This document shows, one piece after another, positions 49,301-61,995 of a stretch of 64,000 bases of DNA. A model generated the notes under the pieces. The model worked only from the letters and a program-made list of their open reading frames with translations, had not been told where the DNA came from and ran no database searches. The stretch spans positions 6,817,001-6,881,000 of the forward strand of contig OX387197.1 of the NCBI GenBank assembly GCA_947561715.1, in the 5' to 3' direction. Within the stretch, counting starts at the first letter, position 1; every line of letters starts with the position of its first letter. A program made the translations under genes and the position numbers. This DNA comes from Ascidia mentula. Its lineage: Eukaryota > Chordata > Ascidiacea > Phlebobranchia > Ascidiidae.

Positions 49301-50925
49301 GGGCCGGACGCTGGCCCGTAGGTTGTCGATCCCTGCCTTAAAACATAGGAAAAGTGTCGAAAAAAACGTGTATTTGAAACGCCAGTCAAAACAATGTGGT
49401 ATTGTTGCGATGAGATTCGGTCTCACGCCAGGATTTTTATCCCGCTTCATCTACCGATATTTTGCATGGTCGTTTGCTGGTGCAGCCATCGGGCTTATTC
49501 GTAAAAAAAAAAGGTAATATAAAAGTTGTTTTGGCATTTCACCTATCGCGGAATAATTAATCAAGGTTAATCTGACCTACCTATTGCGCTTTACCACCGA
49601 ACCTGGCCAAAAAGCAATGTAAAACACTTCACTTTCCACACATTCAATAGCCGTTACTTTATTGTTACGCAGTTGCAGGCAGTTTTCTAAATTGCGAAGG
49701 CGCCGGTCTGTACCGTGTACAGAGCAAGTGCAACCACAGCTGTACACCAAACGCTGAAGCTTGTTTTCTCCATAACAGCCACAGGTTAGTGGATGGTTTA
49801 TCGTTGCTCCGAGTGATTTTTTGTGCTGAAAACACCTTCTGCCGCAATGTTTCAACTTTCTATTGCCGAGTATTGGTCGATGCACACTAGGATAACTCGA
49901 TAATACTAATTCCACATTAAGATCAATTTCAGCAACTTGTCGGTAATTTTAACACTAATCTATAAATTGGGAAAAATTGTAAAATCCAAACATAATTTTG
50001 TGTTGTGCCAAAAGCGGTATTTTTCATTCCGGACGAAATTTCGGACACATAGGGGAAACAGCACAAAATGTGCCTCTTTCCTTCGAAAATAGTGATGACC
50101 TCTTTAGATGAAGTGCGGGAATCTATAGCGGGCTAGAATTCCTATAGGACGACCGTACCTGGTCCAGTACACATCGGTGTCTCTTTTCTGCACGTAGGCC
50201 TACCACCGAAAAAATGATACATTGTTCTTCTGCAGTCTGACGCTACGCGCTACAAAGGACATCGCACCAGGTGAAGAAATCACGATTTCATATCTGAGTG
50301 AATGCGAATTAGAACGCAGTCGACATTCGCGACAGAAGCATTTAAGGTTAGTCGACGTTTTTTGCAATGTAAGTCTACAGCAGTGTTTCCTAAACGTTTT
50401 CGTACGCGGACCCTGTGGAAGGAACACTAAATCGACAAGGAAATATCAGAAGTAAACCTAAACGTATTTCACCAAAATTGTCGTGTTTTTTGGCTATGTC
50501 AGCTTTAACGAAAAAATTCAACGAAATGTGACTAAAACCGGATTGCAGGCCATTCAACACTCTATATTTGAATGTGCAGAATATACCTTTCATTACGCTT
50601 CTCGAAGCATTTTTGCAAACCTACGCGATAGTGATGTCATGTTAAGTGCTTCAACAAACAATGATGAAAAAAAGTTAATAATAAATGCCAGAAAGTAAAA
50701 TGTCAACTCGCGGATCGCATGTTGGTTTGCGGTACTTATTGGCAAAAAATGCCGTGTTTAGTGATATCCGCAACTACTAAAACCGCGTGTTGATTTCTAT
50801 TGCACAGGGAAAACTATCTTTTCACTTGCAAATGCGAAAAATGTTTGTTGCAAAACGGCGACCCGGACTTAACGTCGGAATCGGAAACAGAAGATGAAGA
50901 CGATAATATTATGGATGACACGTGA
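46357..50925 (+). CDS. SMYD5: SMYD5: SET and MYND domain lysine methyltransferase, ten exons
   Basis: Exons: 46357-46389, 46507-46614, 46696-46836, 47308-47361, 47704-47838, 48277-48382, 48759-48998, 49679-49784, 50236-50346, 50808-50925; all phases agree, 383 residues (human 418). The MYND zinc finger splits the SET domain as in all SMYDs: CNYC near 49, CPQC, CSQTC and HQILC near 112-116. The family-specific helical part ([33 protein letters not shown]) is near identical to human SMYD5. The SET core has [12 protein letters not shown] (290-298) and GEEITISYL (320-328), then ERSRHSRQK. The post-SET cysteines are C352, C354 and C357, and the tail is acidic as in vertebrates. SMYD5 methylates histone H4K20 and ribosomal protein L40 in vertebrates. 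The N-terminus is shorter than human and is the least certain part. hAT-type repeats lie in introns 7 and 9. Confidence 0.94.
49034..49335. mobile_element. hAT-type MITE in SMYD5 intron 7
   Basis: A 302-bp element with inverted ends: left CAGGGGTCGACGACCT, right (reverse complement) CAGGGATCGACAACCT, both running on into a CGGGCC motif. Flanking 8-mers CACTGAAA and CCTTAAAA agree at five of eight positions, so the target duplication has decayed. There is no coding content; it would depend on a hAT transposase elsewhere. Confidence 0.78.
50381..50745. mobile_element. Possible hAT-type MITE in SMYD5 intron 9
   Basis: The left end CAGTGTTTCCTAAAC followed by GCGGACCC is a familiar hAT terminus. 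The right end is weak: near 50705-50735 the reverse complement gives CCGCAAACCAAC and then ATCCGCGAG. No target duplication could be matched. Confidence 0.4.
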
Positions 50926-52662
50926 AACAATATAACGCGTACAATCATAGAAGCTGTGTGATTTGTTTGTAAGGCTGGAACTGTGTTATTTATGAGGTAT
51001 CATTAGACTGGAAAAAGTATTTTTAGCTAGTTTCAATAGCAATTTTGTAGTCATAAAATGTGTGTTAGGGACATAGAATTTACAATTGTGTGGCCAGGCT
51101 TTTGCTTAAAGTAACATCGTTCGATCACCTAAAAACGTTTCATGAAACTACTCTTGATCAACTGCAATTTTAGATGCAAATATTCAAAAATATTATGTTT
51201 GTTACGAGGTAAGATACACCTCTGTGCAACCCTAATATACTACAGTTAACGAGAGCATATCATAAGTATTCATAGCCTTTCATTTGCGTATACGGGAGAA
51301 ATTCTCACCATTGTGCACAGCAACGCAATACCCTTGGACCAGTATGGCTTGCAGTTCAGGCCTCCTGAACCTTTAATTTACCCAATTAAAAGGAAAAAGC
51401 AGAGTCCAAGCGTCCGGTCTCCAAATATAAAATAAATGACCCGCAAGCAGTTAAATGTATATGTGAGGTAATACTAACAAAGAATATTGTTTCCCGTCTT
51501 AAAAGTAACATGTGAGCCAAAACCTGGAGAGGATACTGTAAGGGATCATTCAAAGTGTGCACTCATGTTTACTTGTGTGGAAATGTTTTTGATTGTTGAA
51601 AAAACATAAAAAAGTTTTGTATAAGTTTGATGTTGGCTGTTATAATGTTGTTAGTGCCGAAATAAACAATATTCCTAGCATTTTGCAGTGTTAGTTACGA
51701 GCTATGTAAAAAACAAACTGAAACGGAATCGGTTTTTAGCATTTTTTGCGGTGGTAATCTAATGTAAATAATCCTTGATCTGAGTTCTGCCTATAACTTG
51801 GGGTCCAACTTTTTCTTACCAAAAATATGGAAATAGCTCTGTGAACAAGCAAAAGTATTGTACAGATTTTTGTCAGAGACTGTTGGTTAGTTTTGTGTCA
51901 TTTCGTGCTACAGTCGTCATCAAAATAGTAGTGTATGAAGTGCTTATGTTTGAGAACACTGGAATGACTAACTAACCTGCACTCATCATTTTGATATGAC
52001 CATGTTCTAATTTATTAGAACAAGATAATTATTAGAAAAAATGAATGTAACTGAATTGTCTCGAGACTGAAATCCCAAACAGAAAATGCTTTCTTTCACC
52101 ACTACGTCATCAGCTGCTGTTTTATTTTGAGAAAGTCACCTCTCATAAGAAAGTCACCATATTCAAGGTATGTGTGATCCAAATGCTTTTTTGTGTGCTG
52201 TGCGGTATTTAGGTTATAAAAAAAAGCATCATATTATTAAACCAAGAGTCTAGGGTGTTTTATACTTTGGCAACCCCTGGTATGCATGCCAAAACTTCAT
52301 TAAAAGGACATGTTTTGATGCATGATATATATAACCATTGCCACATAAAATCATTGCCATTTTCAGGTAAGTTGTGAATTTGCATGTGCAAAAGGTTTCT
52401 GATGTGTATTCTCTAATGTATATTTTGTAAATGTGAAAAATCTTGGTTAAGCAAAGCACATTTTAATTTGCACAAAAAATCAGCATCATTTGGCAACAAA
52501 ATTTGTTGTGGTATGATCCTGTAATGATGAAGGGTGTGATAGAGTTTGGAGAAGTTGTTTTTTCTGTAACTAATTGCTATCAAACTAAGCTGATTATAGT
52601 ATGACATCACAAGATGTCTTATGTTGATGTGTTGTTCCAACTGCGTTATGAATAGTGCCAAT
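50926..52662. other. SMYD5 3' region and intergenic DNA
   Basis: AT-rich. AATAAA near 51660 could end a long SMYD5 transcript. No coding frame of note. Confidence 0.4.
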
Positions 52663-53201
52663 TAGGGTTCCTTCCCGGGAATGTCTCGACGGGATATTCC
52701 CGGGATTTCTCGACAATATTCCGTTCCCGAATCCCGGGAATTTTGATTTCACTTCCCGGGAATATGGCAACAAAGCAAAATAGATTAAGAAGTGAATAAA
52801 TTTTCCTTTTTTTGCTTTTTTGGATCCTATGAATCAAAATGATGACCCTGTTTTGTGTTTTTCAATCAGTTTTATGGCGGAAACTTACACTATAAACGAC
52901 GTTGGTACGCATTTGTAAGCACAACGTAAAAAATTTTTAGGGCGCAACCTAGCGGTACAAAAATTCTGTTTATTTTTTTTACGTTTTATAGCTTAACCTT
53001 GGCGAATGTGATATTACTTGACAGGAACTTGCTAAATTAAATGTTTGCGGGTGTAATAGACAAATTTTAGTCGTTTAAATAATGCAATTACGCACGAAAA
53101 AAATGACAATTTTTTTGTCGGGATCCCGGGAATCCCGGGAATTTTTTTTTTCATTTCCCGAATCCCGGGAAGTAAAAAATCCGGGAAATAGAGGAACCCT
53201 A
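52663..53201. mobile_element. hAT-type MITE, 539 bp, with CCCGGGAA palindrome clusters at both ends
   Basis: The perfect 8-bp target duplication GTGCCAAT lies at 52655-52662 and 53202-53209. Both ends begin TAGGGTTCCT. Just inside each end are several copies of the palindrome TTCCCGGGAA or its half (52672-52767 and about 53119-53185). The centre is AT-rich with no coding frame. The perfect duplication suggests a fairly young insertion. Confidence 0.88.
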
Positions 53202-53209
53202 GTGCCAAT

Positions 53210-56200
53210 GACAATAATTTTAATGAATATAAAATCACCGAAATGTTTTTCAAGAAAATCTACAAAAATGTTGGGAATTGTTTTGAGAATTAAGCTTTAT
53301 TGACTGGTATCTTTCTTGCTTCAGAATGTTGTGTGAACATAATGCTACTTATTTTTTAAGTAGATAAATAGCAGTTCTAAGCACCTTCAAAACTGTTTGT
53401 GCAGTAGCACACATGCTTGGGTCCCGCTATACTAGTCAGACAGACCAAGCAGGTTTAAAAGTGTTAGGTACAAATTGGGAACACTCCCCAGATTGCCCAG
53501 AACCGAAAATAGCTTACACCACTATGGCTTGGCCGACACATGGCGCTGTGCCACCCCTTCGGCAGCGATTAAACACCTTCGGTTGCCAAAAGCCTTTATA
53601 GCACCCTTAAACGGTTAGTTGCTGCGAGACAAAGACTTGTCGTGTGTGAACTCGAGGCCGCCAAATTGTGTCTGGTTGTTCATTTTCTGCCCAACCTTTG
53701 GTTCAAGAGTTCCTCTCCGGTCAAATTCGCGCCTCCGCCTGCTGATTTCCAAAAATACCTCACTTTGATTTGAGCGCTTGCACGCCATTCCTGGCGAACG
53801 CGTAGTTCCCGCTTTTCTCCTTGGTCGCTGTGCAGCGGTAGTAAACTCGCCACCATTTTCCGCTTTGTAAATTACTGTTAATATCGCGTGTATTCGTCTC
53901 CTGAACTTTCGGTTTTGTTCGGCCAATGTGAATGACTTTATAGAAGGCTATTATGTTGCACTTATTTGAGTAATACTGTTCGAAGGCCTGTGAATAAATT
54001 CCAATAGATTGCACGCCATTGTAATTGTATGCCGTTTTTTTTTCTTTCCCTTTGTTTGGTAGTACTCATGTCATTCTGCTACAACTCGACACGTGCAGTT
54101 AATTGCAGCATGACACGAGCATTTCCTAGCTCACTCTTAGAGTTCATTCGCGTTTTTGTGACAACGACCGCGCAAACAGAGCACGATCAACGTTAAGTCA
54201 TGCGGGTTAGCTATTTCCTTTAAACAAACCACAAACCCTTACATGACCCGAGCGTGCTTCTGGGAATGTCACATCTCTGGTTTAAGGTTAACGAATTAAA
54301 AATGCATTGTCTATTGATCTGGTTTAAACCGGTATGCGCTTGTCAGAAGCAGTTTTGGAAATCACAACAGCCCCTGACGCGAAACATTTTTTTTGAATGG
54401 GGGTGTGGCGCACCTTTCATGCCACGCCCTCCCAGCGTTTCCAAAAATTCTGGTTTCCGAACAGCCCCACTCCCCCGTTGCAGCCACACGACAATTCCTG
54501 AGCGCACACCGCATTTCCCGAATTACAACGCGCGGCGATGACCTTCCACACTAACCTCCGCGTGACTCTTTACGTCACAATGAGCCGCGCGCTTTTCCGC
54601 TCGTTCGAAATATAGTCGACTGACGGTAGGGATAGGAAGGGGGCGTTGGTGCCGACACATTTGACTGTTTAATTGAGCCAAACACCTTTTAATTAGGGTG
54701 CGATTTGGAAGGAGTCCAACGTTTTCACCAGTAACTTTTGTAAAGTACAATGCAAGTAACGTGGTTAATGTTGTATTTATATACATTTTATTTGGATTTG
54801 CCCCGCAACCGCCAGTCAGACACCCCTGCTGTAATCTAACTCGTGAAAGAAAAATGTCGAAAATGCCCGCTGCCTATAATCATTGAATCAAAAATAACAT
54901 TATAAATACTTAATAAGCTAAATTTTGGTTTTGGTGTGTTTTTGTGGTATTGAAAGTATTCAAGCTCAAAGTGATATTAAAATACTTGGTGTACAATTTA
55001 TAAATTAAATTGCACAGAGATTTTAATGTTATTAGTAAACGTTATCACAACAAAATAGAGTTAGCTACCTGTGGAAAAAAATGCGTTTTATTACATTAGA
55101 AGGTCCTAATAATATATGTAAAATCAAATAGTTTAAAGATTTACTCCTCGTGGAGCGGAAGAAATCTGCAAATGGTATGATGTAGTCTAGTTGTGAGTGA
55201 ATCAGTGTTGCACCATGACACCTGAAAAACGATCAGATTAATATTAATTTTTGTGTTTTTCAAAATCTGCCTTCATAATCCTTGTTCACTTGCCCTTTCT
55301 GGTGAATTTGCACACTGAGCGTCTTTTTCTCAATCCAGCAATTTTATCACAAACAAAACTTACCACAGAAAGTTAAAGTAAAACTACACGCACAATTTTG
55401 TCGTTTTTTCTCATTATATCGGCTTAAAAAATATTTCAAATTAATTCCTTTTTCTACCATACACAAATAACACAACGTAAACTTTAAAAATATTTGCAAT
55501 TACAGTTCGTAATAAATATATAATTAAAAAACCTCAAACAAAAAAAAAACGCCTTTGTCATTACCAACTCAACGTTTGTGGTCATCTCACGGAGTCGGTC
55601 ATTTTGTTTGTTGTTTGGCTTCACAGATGGCCTTGCTCAGCGTCGCGTGCGCGACAAAATGGAATTACTGAAACAAAAAGTGCAGGCAAAAAGGCAAATA
55701 GCATTTCAATAATGGACCCGGAGGGACGTAACTCAGACATACGTGACACGGACTTAAAAAACCTTGCCCCTGACCAAATTCGACGCCAGAACCAGCAATC
55801 ACTTTGACTTGGTATCGATTTGCCATTTAGTTGTGTCAAAGCGGTGTTCGCATCACATAGGTCGCAGTCTTCAGCACACAAACAGCCAGTTTGACCTTTT
55901 TGTACTAAACTAAAACATACTGGGAGCCGCAAGTTAGCGGAGTCCGCATGTGTCAACAGCATCGACATCATTAAAACTCGCCAAACTTTCAGGTTCGTCA
56001 AAGCGCACCGTGAATGTTAAACCACGATATTATTTATTGTTTTGTCTTTAAATAATCTTCCGTGCCTGTGGAGTCCGAACAGAGGAATGAATGAGTCGCT
56101 CTCGGCTTTATTCAAGAGTGTGTAGCCGGCCATGGTGGTACACGCGTAAGCCAACCAGCGCCTTAAAAATACCGGCCATCGATCACCGAAGCACGTATGG

Positions 56201-56345
56201 TGCACCAATTTGTGGCACGAAAAGCAAGCCCGGTGAGAAGTCCAGACGTCTTGTAAACATCGAACCCAGCACCCGAAGCAGGTACACTGTATTTGTCTGT
56301 GCCATGAAAAGCAACCCCCAATTACAGCTTGTATATAATGAAGAT
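53210..56345. other. Intergenic DNA
   Basis: Mixed AT-rich sequence and GC-rich islands at about 53.6-53.9 and 54.4-54.7 kb. Open frames in the islands (for example 53615-53926 minus) lack an ATG and have no recognisable family. A small island at 55.6-55.95 kb is similar. Confidence 0.4.
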
Positions 56346-56553
56346 CAGCATCTCAACTCGTTTGGGTCCGCGGACCCCCTGGCAATTAATTAACTCTGTG
56401 GGCCCCCACATTACCAATGAAAATTTGGAAGACCCTGTTTTGGTGATGTCCTCACCTCCCAAACTAACTTTATCGCTGAACGTATTGTTGTTATAAAAAG
56501 GACTGTCGGCCCACCTACATAGGTCGCTGTGGACCCTTAGTTGGGAAACCTTG
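56346..56553. mobile_element. hAT-type MITE, 208 bp
   Basis: Flanked by ATGAAGAT (56338-56345) and ATAAAGAT (56554-56561), seven of eight identical. Left end CAGCATCTCAACTCGTTTGG then GTCCGCGGACC; right end (reverse complement) CAAGGTTTCCCAACTAAGGG then TCCACAG. The two ends align along about 28 bp with substitutions. No coding content. Confidence 0.75.
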
Positions 56554-56561
56554 ATAAAGAT

Positions 56562-59500
56562 AAACCTGATGCAATCATGTCATCTAGTTGCATTCAATTT
56601 AAACAACTTTTAGCGTTTCTGTGAAGTTCTACTAACAAGTTAAATCAGCTTGACCAGTTTTGTGATATCAGCGAGAGTCATTCCGAGCAATTCTGACGAA
56701 ACACGTCTATCAGCTGAGATGTGCTTTGAACATGAGCATAAAATACACTTGGTCTTCTGCAGAATAATCCAATTTTGCCCGCAGGGATTTTCAGTTTTCA
56801 AAATTATTCAAAGGGTTTAGTTTACCTGCTGCGCTTTGAATAACGTGTGTTTCGGGTTGATTTCAGCGATGGGTCTACCTCACAAGCATGTAAGTTTCCA
56901 AACGCTCAATCGATGTCTTTCGGCTATTTGTTATATCACCCGATCCAACGACAACCTTTGACCCCGTGGCAACCCGCGTGCTCGACGCGTGAATCCGAAT
57001 TTATTCGTGCCCAATACATGCTTCAGTCGTGAACGCGACCTTCTGTCAACATTCCACGGCCTCGTTTGCCCTCCCAGCATATAACCTGTCTTTGGTCCAT
57101 GGAGTTCAACAGACGCAGCTTTTCAGCAATTCGTTGTCGCCTTTTCTGCAATGCGAGCGCGCGGAAATGGATTTTTTTTACTGTCTTGCAAATAGGCGCC
57201 ATGGCGAAATTGACCTGTTAAGCTTTGGGATTACGTTTTTAGAGTGTTTTTGTGTGTTAGAATGTGTGTAACGTAACCATTGTCAGCGGTGAGTGTGTTC
57301 TGTAATTTTGTAACGTTGGCTCGGCGCTGGTTGATTCGTATAGACATCTTGGTCGTTTTTTGTGTCAGATCAGTCCAAAGCTACGTCGGCGTAATCGTGT
57401 CAATGTTTGATGTATGTGCGTTCTTGAAGATATGAACGCTTGATGAATCCCGAAAATCTACAGGTTCTATGTGGTCGTTTTATACTTTTCAGAAAAGTCC
57501 AATTACCTTCCCTAAAAGGGTCATTAACCTTTTTTAGCAAACCGCCTTTCGCTGATTGGCCGCAGGCGTTGTCCTGGTGACGACACTTGTTACTTTGCCC
57601 TTTGCCCGAGTATAGAGGTGATCTTGTCGAGACCGGCACGGTGGTTCGATCGTGTGGTTTGGATGTTGTAAAGGTTCTGTGTACACTTATACAAATCTCC
57701 GCGAGTTGTCGACCCCGGTTCCATCAACACCGAATAGCGGTAATACCTCGCTCTTACAGTTTTGTATCCCGTTATGCACTGGTCGTCACTGAGAACAAAT
57801 CGACGGGATTCGCAACAGAGGATTCGCTTGCATATCCAGCTAAAGAAATCAGGAATATGTTTTATTAAACTACAGGTATGCGTGCGTATGCTTACTTGTA
57901 AAAATCACGCGATCGCAAGTTGTTAGCATACACAACTTACTGCATACGCGGTTACGACCACGTTATGTACTTGTTTCTCGACACGAAAGTTTTCAGTTTT
58001 CTTGTTTTTGATAATGTACTGTGACGATTGATTGAAAACAGTAATGCCAAAAGAATCGCAGTAATGCCGAACGCACAATTCCGTGTATGATTGCATACGT
58101 ATTTGATTTGTCGCTTGGCATCAGGTCAACGCGGTTTAAGTACATGTCTGGGGCTCACGTCACCGATGTTATAGTGAGTCAAAGTGATTGTTACACTTCC
58201 TAATGGACGCCAACGGCATTACCAACAAAGTTGTAGATTGCAGATAAATATTCGTTTACTTTAAATATAGTTTTAAATGGATTTAAATGCATACCACTGT
58301 ATTGTCTGGGCACTGACAGATGTTAATTTTCAAAGAAACAGCTCATTAAAATCAAAATGGTTGTCAGACCGCAAAAACTTCGATAATACTCAAGTAAAGT
58401 AAAATATGAAGTTTCCACCTGTGTCACGCACAACAAGTGGCGTTGGAAAAAGGTCGATTTTGGAACGAAAATATTGAATGTCAAGTAAAGAGTTTCCCCG
58501 GTGGTCAAGGTCGATTGTTTTCCGATTGTTTTTTTAACTTAAAAAAACTGGCAATTCAAGGATGAAAAATTGTACCCGGTTATTTTTATCGCAAATGTTT
58601 ATAAACGACAAACACGCCATCTGCCCGACGAACGCACCCCAAGCAAACTTGACACTCAACTTCCGTGCCGCGCACTATCTTTATGTCGTCATCGACCTCG
58701 AGTGACGTCATTAGCGACCGCGCTCCCTGTTTTGTATACCGGAGGCTGGTGCGGCGTCAGTAAATTGGCCGCTTCCCTCCTGTGTCCTTAGAAAGGGGAG
58801 AAATTGACCTTGAAAGTTCACTGTCTGAGATCATTCGGGTCAAGGGCGACCGCAACCCGTTGTTTAGTCCCACAAGTTGCGAAAGTTGGTGTCAAACTAC
58901 TGGAACGCTGACATTACTGAAGCTGAAATGTGCCTTTTAGTTAAGCCTGCTTTGTTAAGAATGCCGTTATGTCTGTATTTGAATCATTCTCAAGTGATAT
59001 AAACCCGTTTTCACGAAATCACGTCATTTCGAGTTATCTATTCAAATTTACTTCACATCAACACTTACCCCAAACCACACTAAATAAAATCATTTTAAAT
59101 ATTTAAAAAATTAATATTCGATTTATCGGAAATTCATTTCACCGTATTTGTGTAAAAGTTACTTTACATTGATGTTAAGATGGTCAGCTAAATGGCGACT
59201 GTAATGTGGATCAAAATAAATATCCACAATGAGTGACAAAAGCGTGCTTTTAGATTTCCACATCCTGAAGCTTTTGTCCCAATCTGCCTGAACCTTAAAG
59301 TAGTTTACGAGTGACTGCAATACGTAAACAATAGTGTTATTTCTGGCGTGCCTAAAGCTGACCAACATGCTAGAGTCACTGTAATGTGGCAAAGATTCTT
59401 CGGAAAACTTCGCTTAAACGCAAAACGACGCCCAAAGTGCCGCTAAAAGCGACGTGGTACAACCATTACAGGATTACACCGGGTTCGTGATCAATTTCTT

Positions 59501-61995
59501 CGTACACCGCGCGAGGAAGCATGCAAATTGGCAGGGCGAACGGTTAGGAGTCTACAGTCGTCACCGCAGTCGCGCTCTGCCATTGCGCATTTCAAAAATA
59601 TCGCGCCTGACATGTTTGTGGGGTCATTCGTACGCGACCTGGTGTCACTTGGAGGATGACACACGCTACGCCCTGCTGGCTTGCGCGTGTACGCCTCATG
59701 AAATATATCGGCTTCTACTGCAGTTTTGTAACTTCAATTTGTTTGAGAAGAGTTTTGCAGTGGTGAGTTGAAATTTTATGATTTCATTTTGCGTCTTTCT
59801 CCTCAGTTCATTTGTTTCCTGTCGTGAATGATTTTGCTTGCAAAATTCAAATCATGTTTATTTTGCCCAGAAAAAAACAACAACGCAGATGAACAATGCA
59901 AAAAAGAAACAGAATTAGTCAAAAGTCCTTACACCAAAGTTAATCCTAGTCCACAGTATCTAAAAAAGTACGGGAACGGAGAATCCACTAATAAAAGTAC
60001 AGTATGTCAGAAAAAAACATCAACCTAAATTGTGACGCCGTCTCAAGCCATTCCTCCGATTTATCATCATACAGGAAAGTTGCGTAACTAGTCTCGCTCA
60101 TGCGTTTCCTTCATACAAGAGAGTTACGTAATATCGTAATGGGCAAAGTACCGCAATTTATTCTAATATGTGATCAGGACTAAGGTTTCATATTATTTCA
60201 AATAATCTCGCTGTGACATTTGTTACAAATGTACGGAGAAGTTCCCGGAAGTGGTTTAATTACGCAACGTGAGGTAGAAACAACAGTAACTTCACGTTGT
60301 CAGCGTTTTCTTGTAGCAATTAACTCATCTATCTGGACATACGCGCCCAACAAGCACAAACATTTCAATATTAAAAAAGTTTTTTTTGAGCTCCTTTCAA
60401 TTTTTGCAAGACCGAGCCTGAAAGGAAGTTTCCCCTACACGTTTCCGAATGTTTTTTCAGCTCCCTTCTAACAAGCACCGCCTGCGCCGACGTCGAAAAT
60501 TGCCTTTTGCCCTCGTCTTCCGCCGTCTACACGCCATCAAATCGATATGACCCTACGACGCCCTTTGCTTAGCCGAGCAGTCGAAAGGTCGACGCTCCGT
60601 GCTTTCGTTGCTCGCGTATTAATGACATGAGTTCGGTTGAGGTCCAGCAAAGGTTAGACACGCGCTTGGGTATTGATCTACTTCGGGTTAAACACACAGG
60701 CGCGGGCCCCACTGAGAAGGTCACGGATTCTGCTTTGCTTTGCTCGCGAGGCAGGCAAACGAGATGCTATCTTCCCCTTTCTTGCTCGCGACCTGACATG
60801 GTACGGGAAGTTATGTCAACATGAGGATGTTTTTGTGATGGTCCGCAACTTGTGGTAGTGATGGGGTAATGTCGTTTGCACGGTTCGGACAGTGTGGCAA
60901 AGTTCATTAAATGTTCAACGTATAGGAGTGGCGTAACTGGGCGAATGTAATGAATTTATGAGAGAACGGTGGTGTAGAAGTGCCTCACTTTTCATAGCGA
61001 TGCTGTTCGAGTGTCGTGTGGCATATTTGTGTAGGTGTGTATGAATGCAAGGAGACAAGTGAACTGATTCAATTGACGACGTTTTGTTTTGTGACTTACG
61101 GGCCTGGTGTAAGAAGTTGAGAAAGTTTTCTTGGCAAAACAATTTGACGAAGTGACGATATTATGCCAGATTACTGTGTTTAGGTTTTATAATCTGGTAG
61201 AGTCTGTCATAAAGTAAGTTAGTACCAGTGTTTGCTTGATTTGCTATCTGCATGTCGAATGCTTACCAGCTGGATTTTTCCCATATTATGCCTGGAGTAC
61301 TTTTCAAGTGGAGGAAGCTTTTGGAACTAGAGCAAAAAATGTCCAGCGAAAAGAGGTTCAAAAATGAATGCCTTTCATTGCTTCCTTTTTACCACTAATA
61401 ATTTGCATTTTTAAAGTGTAAGATTTAGGAAACTGTATTATCTGTTGATAAATGGCAAAAGGTTGCATGATTGCCTGTGTAGAAATAAATACATCTAAAA
61501 AACGCTTTTGTTTGTGAAATATTTGATGATTGTTGGTAAGAAGGTTTTATTTTGAGAAAAAAAGAAATGCTTATAAAAGGACCATGTTCCACGTTCATGT
61601 TTACTCGTCACTAATATGATTAAAATAATAGAATAAACGTCGATAAATCTTCAATCTGCAGTTTTAAAAAGGGGAAGGTGGCCTCAAACCTCGTTCATTT
61701 GCTAAAATATGCTAGTTGTACCAACAGTATGTTTATTTTGTACATATATTTGCGAAAATCATTTTCTTGTTCTTTTTCTTCAGACAGAAAGAGATTTGTT
61801 TGAAACAAATGTTCACATGATGTTTAAACACTTTAATATGATTACTTTAGTTGCTTTGTGTAGTGTCTAACCTTAGGAACTTTTTGTTTTTGACAGTCAT
61901 TTTTGGTAAATCTGTTAATAACACACTAAGGGTCTATGATGATGAACATCCATAGCACTAGTGCTTTTCAAACCTACTATCAAATGTTTCACAGA
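56562..61995. other. Gene-poor DNA upstream of the right-edge gene
   Basis: Alternating AT-rich and GC-rich islands (57.5-57.8, 58.6-58.9, 59.45-59.7, 60.45-60.85 kb). The longest frame (59454-59771) looks Arg-rich and random. The promoter and any leader exon of the gene starting at 61996 probably lie here. Confidence 0.4.

Noticed and set aside
53615-53926. 103-codon Arg-rich minus frame in a GC-rich island
   Set aside because: Starts with TTG and looks like translated GC-rich regulatory DNA.
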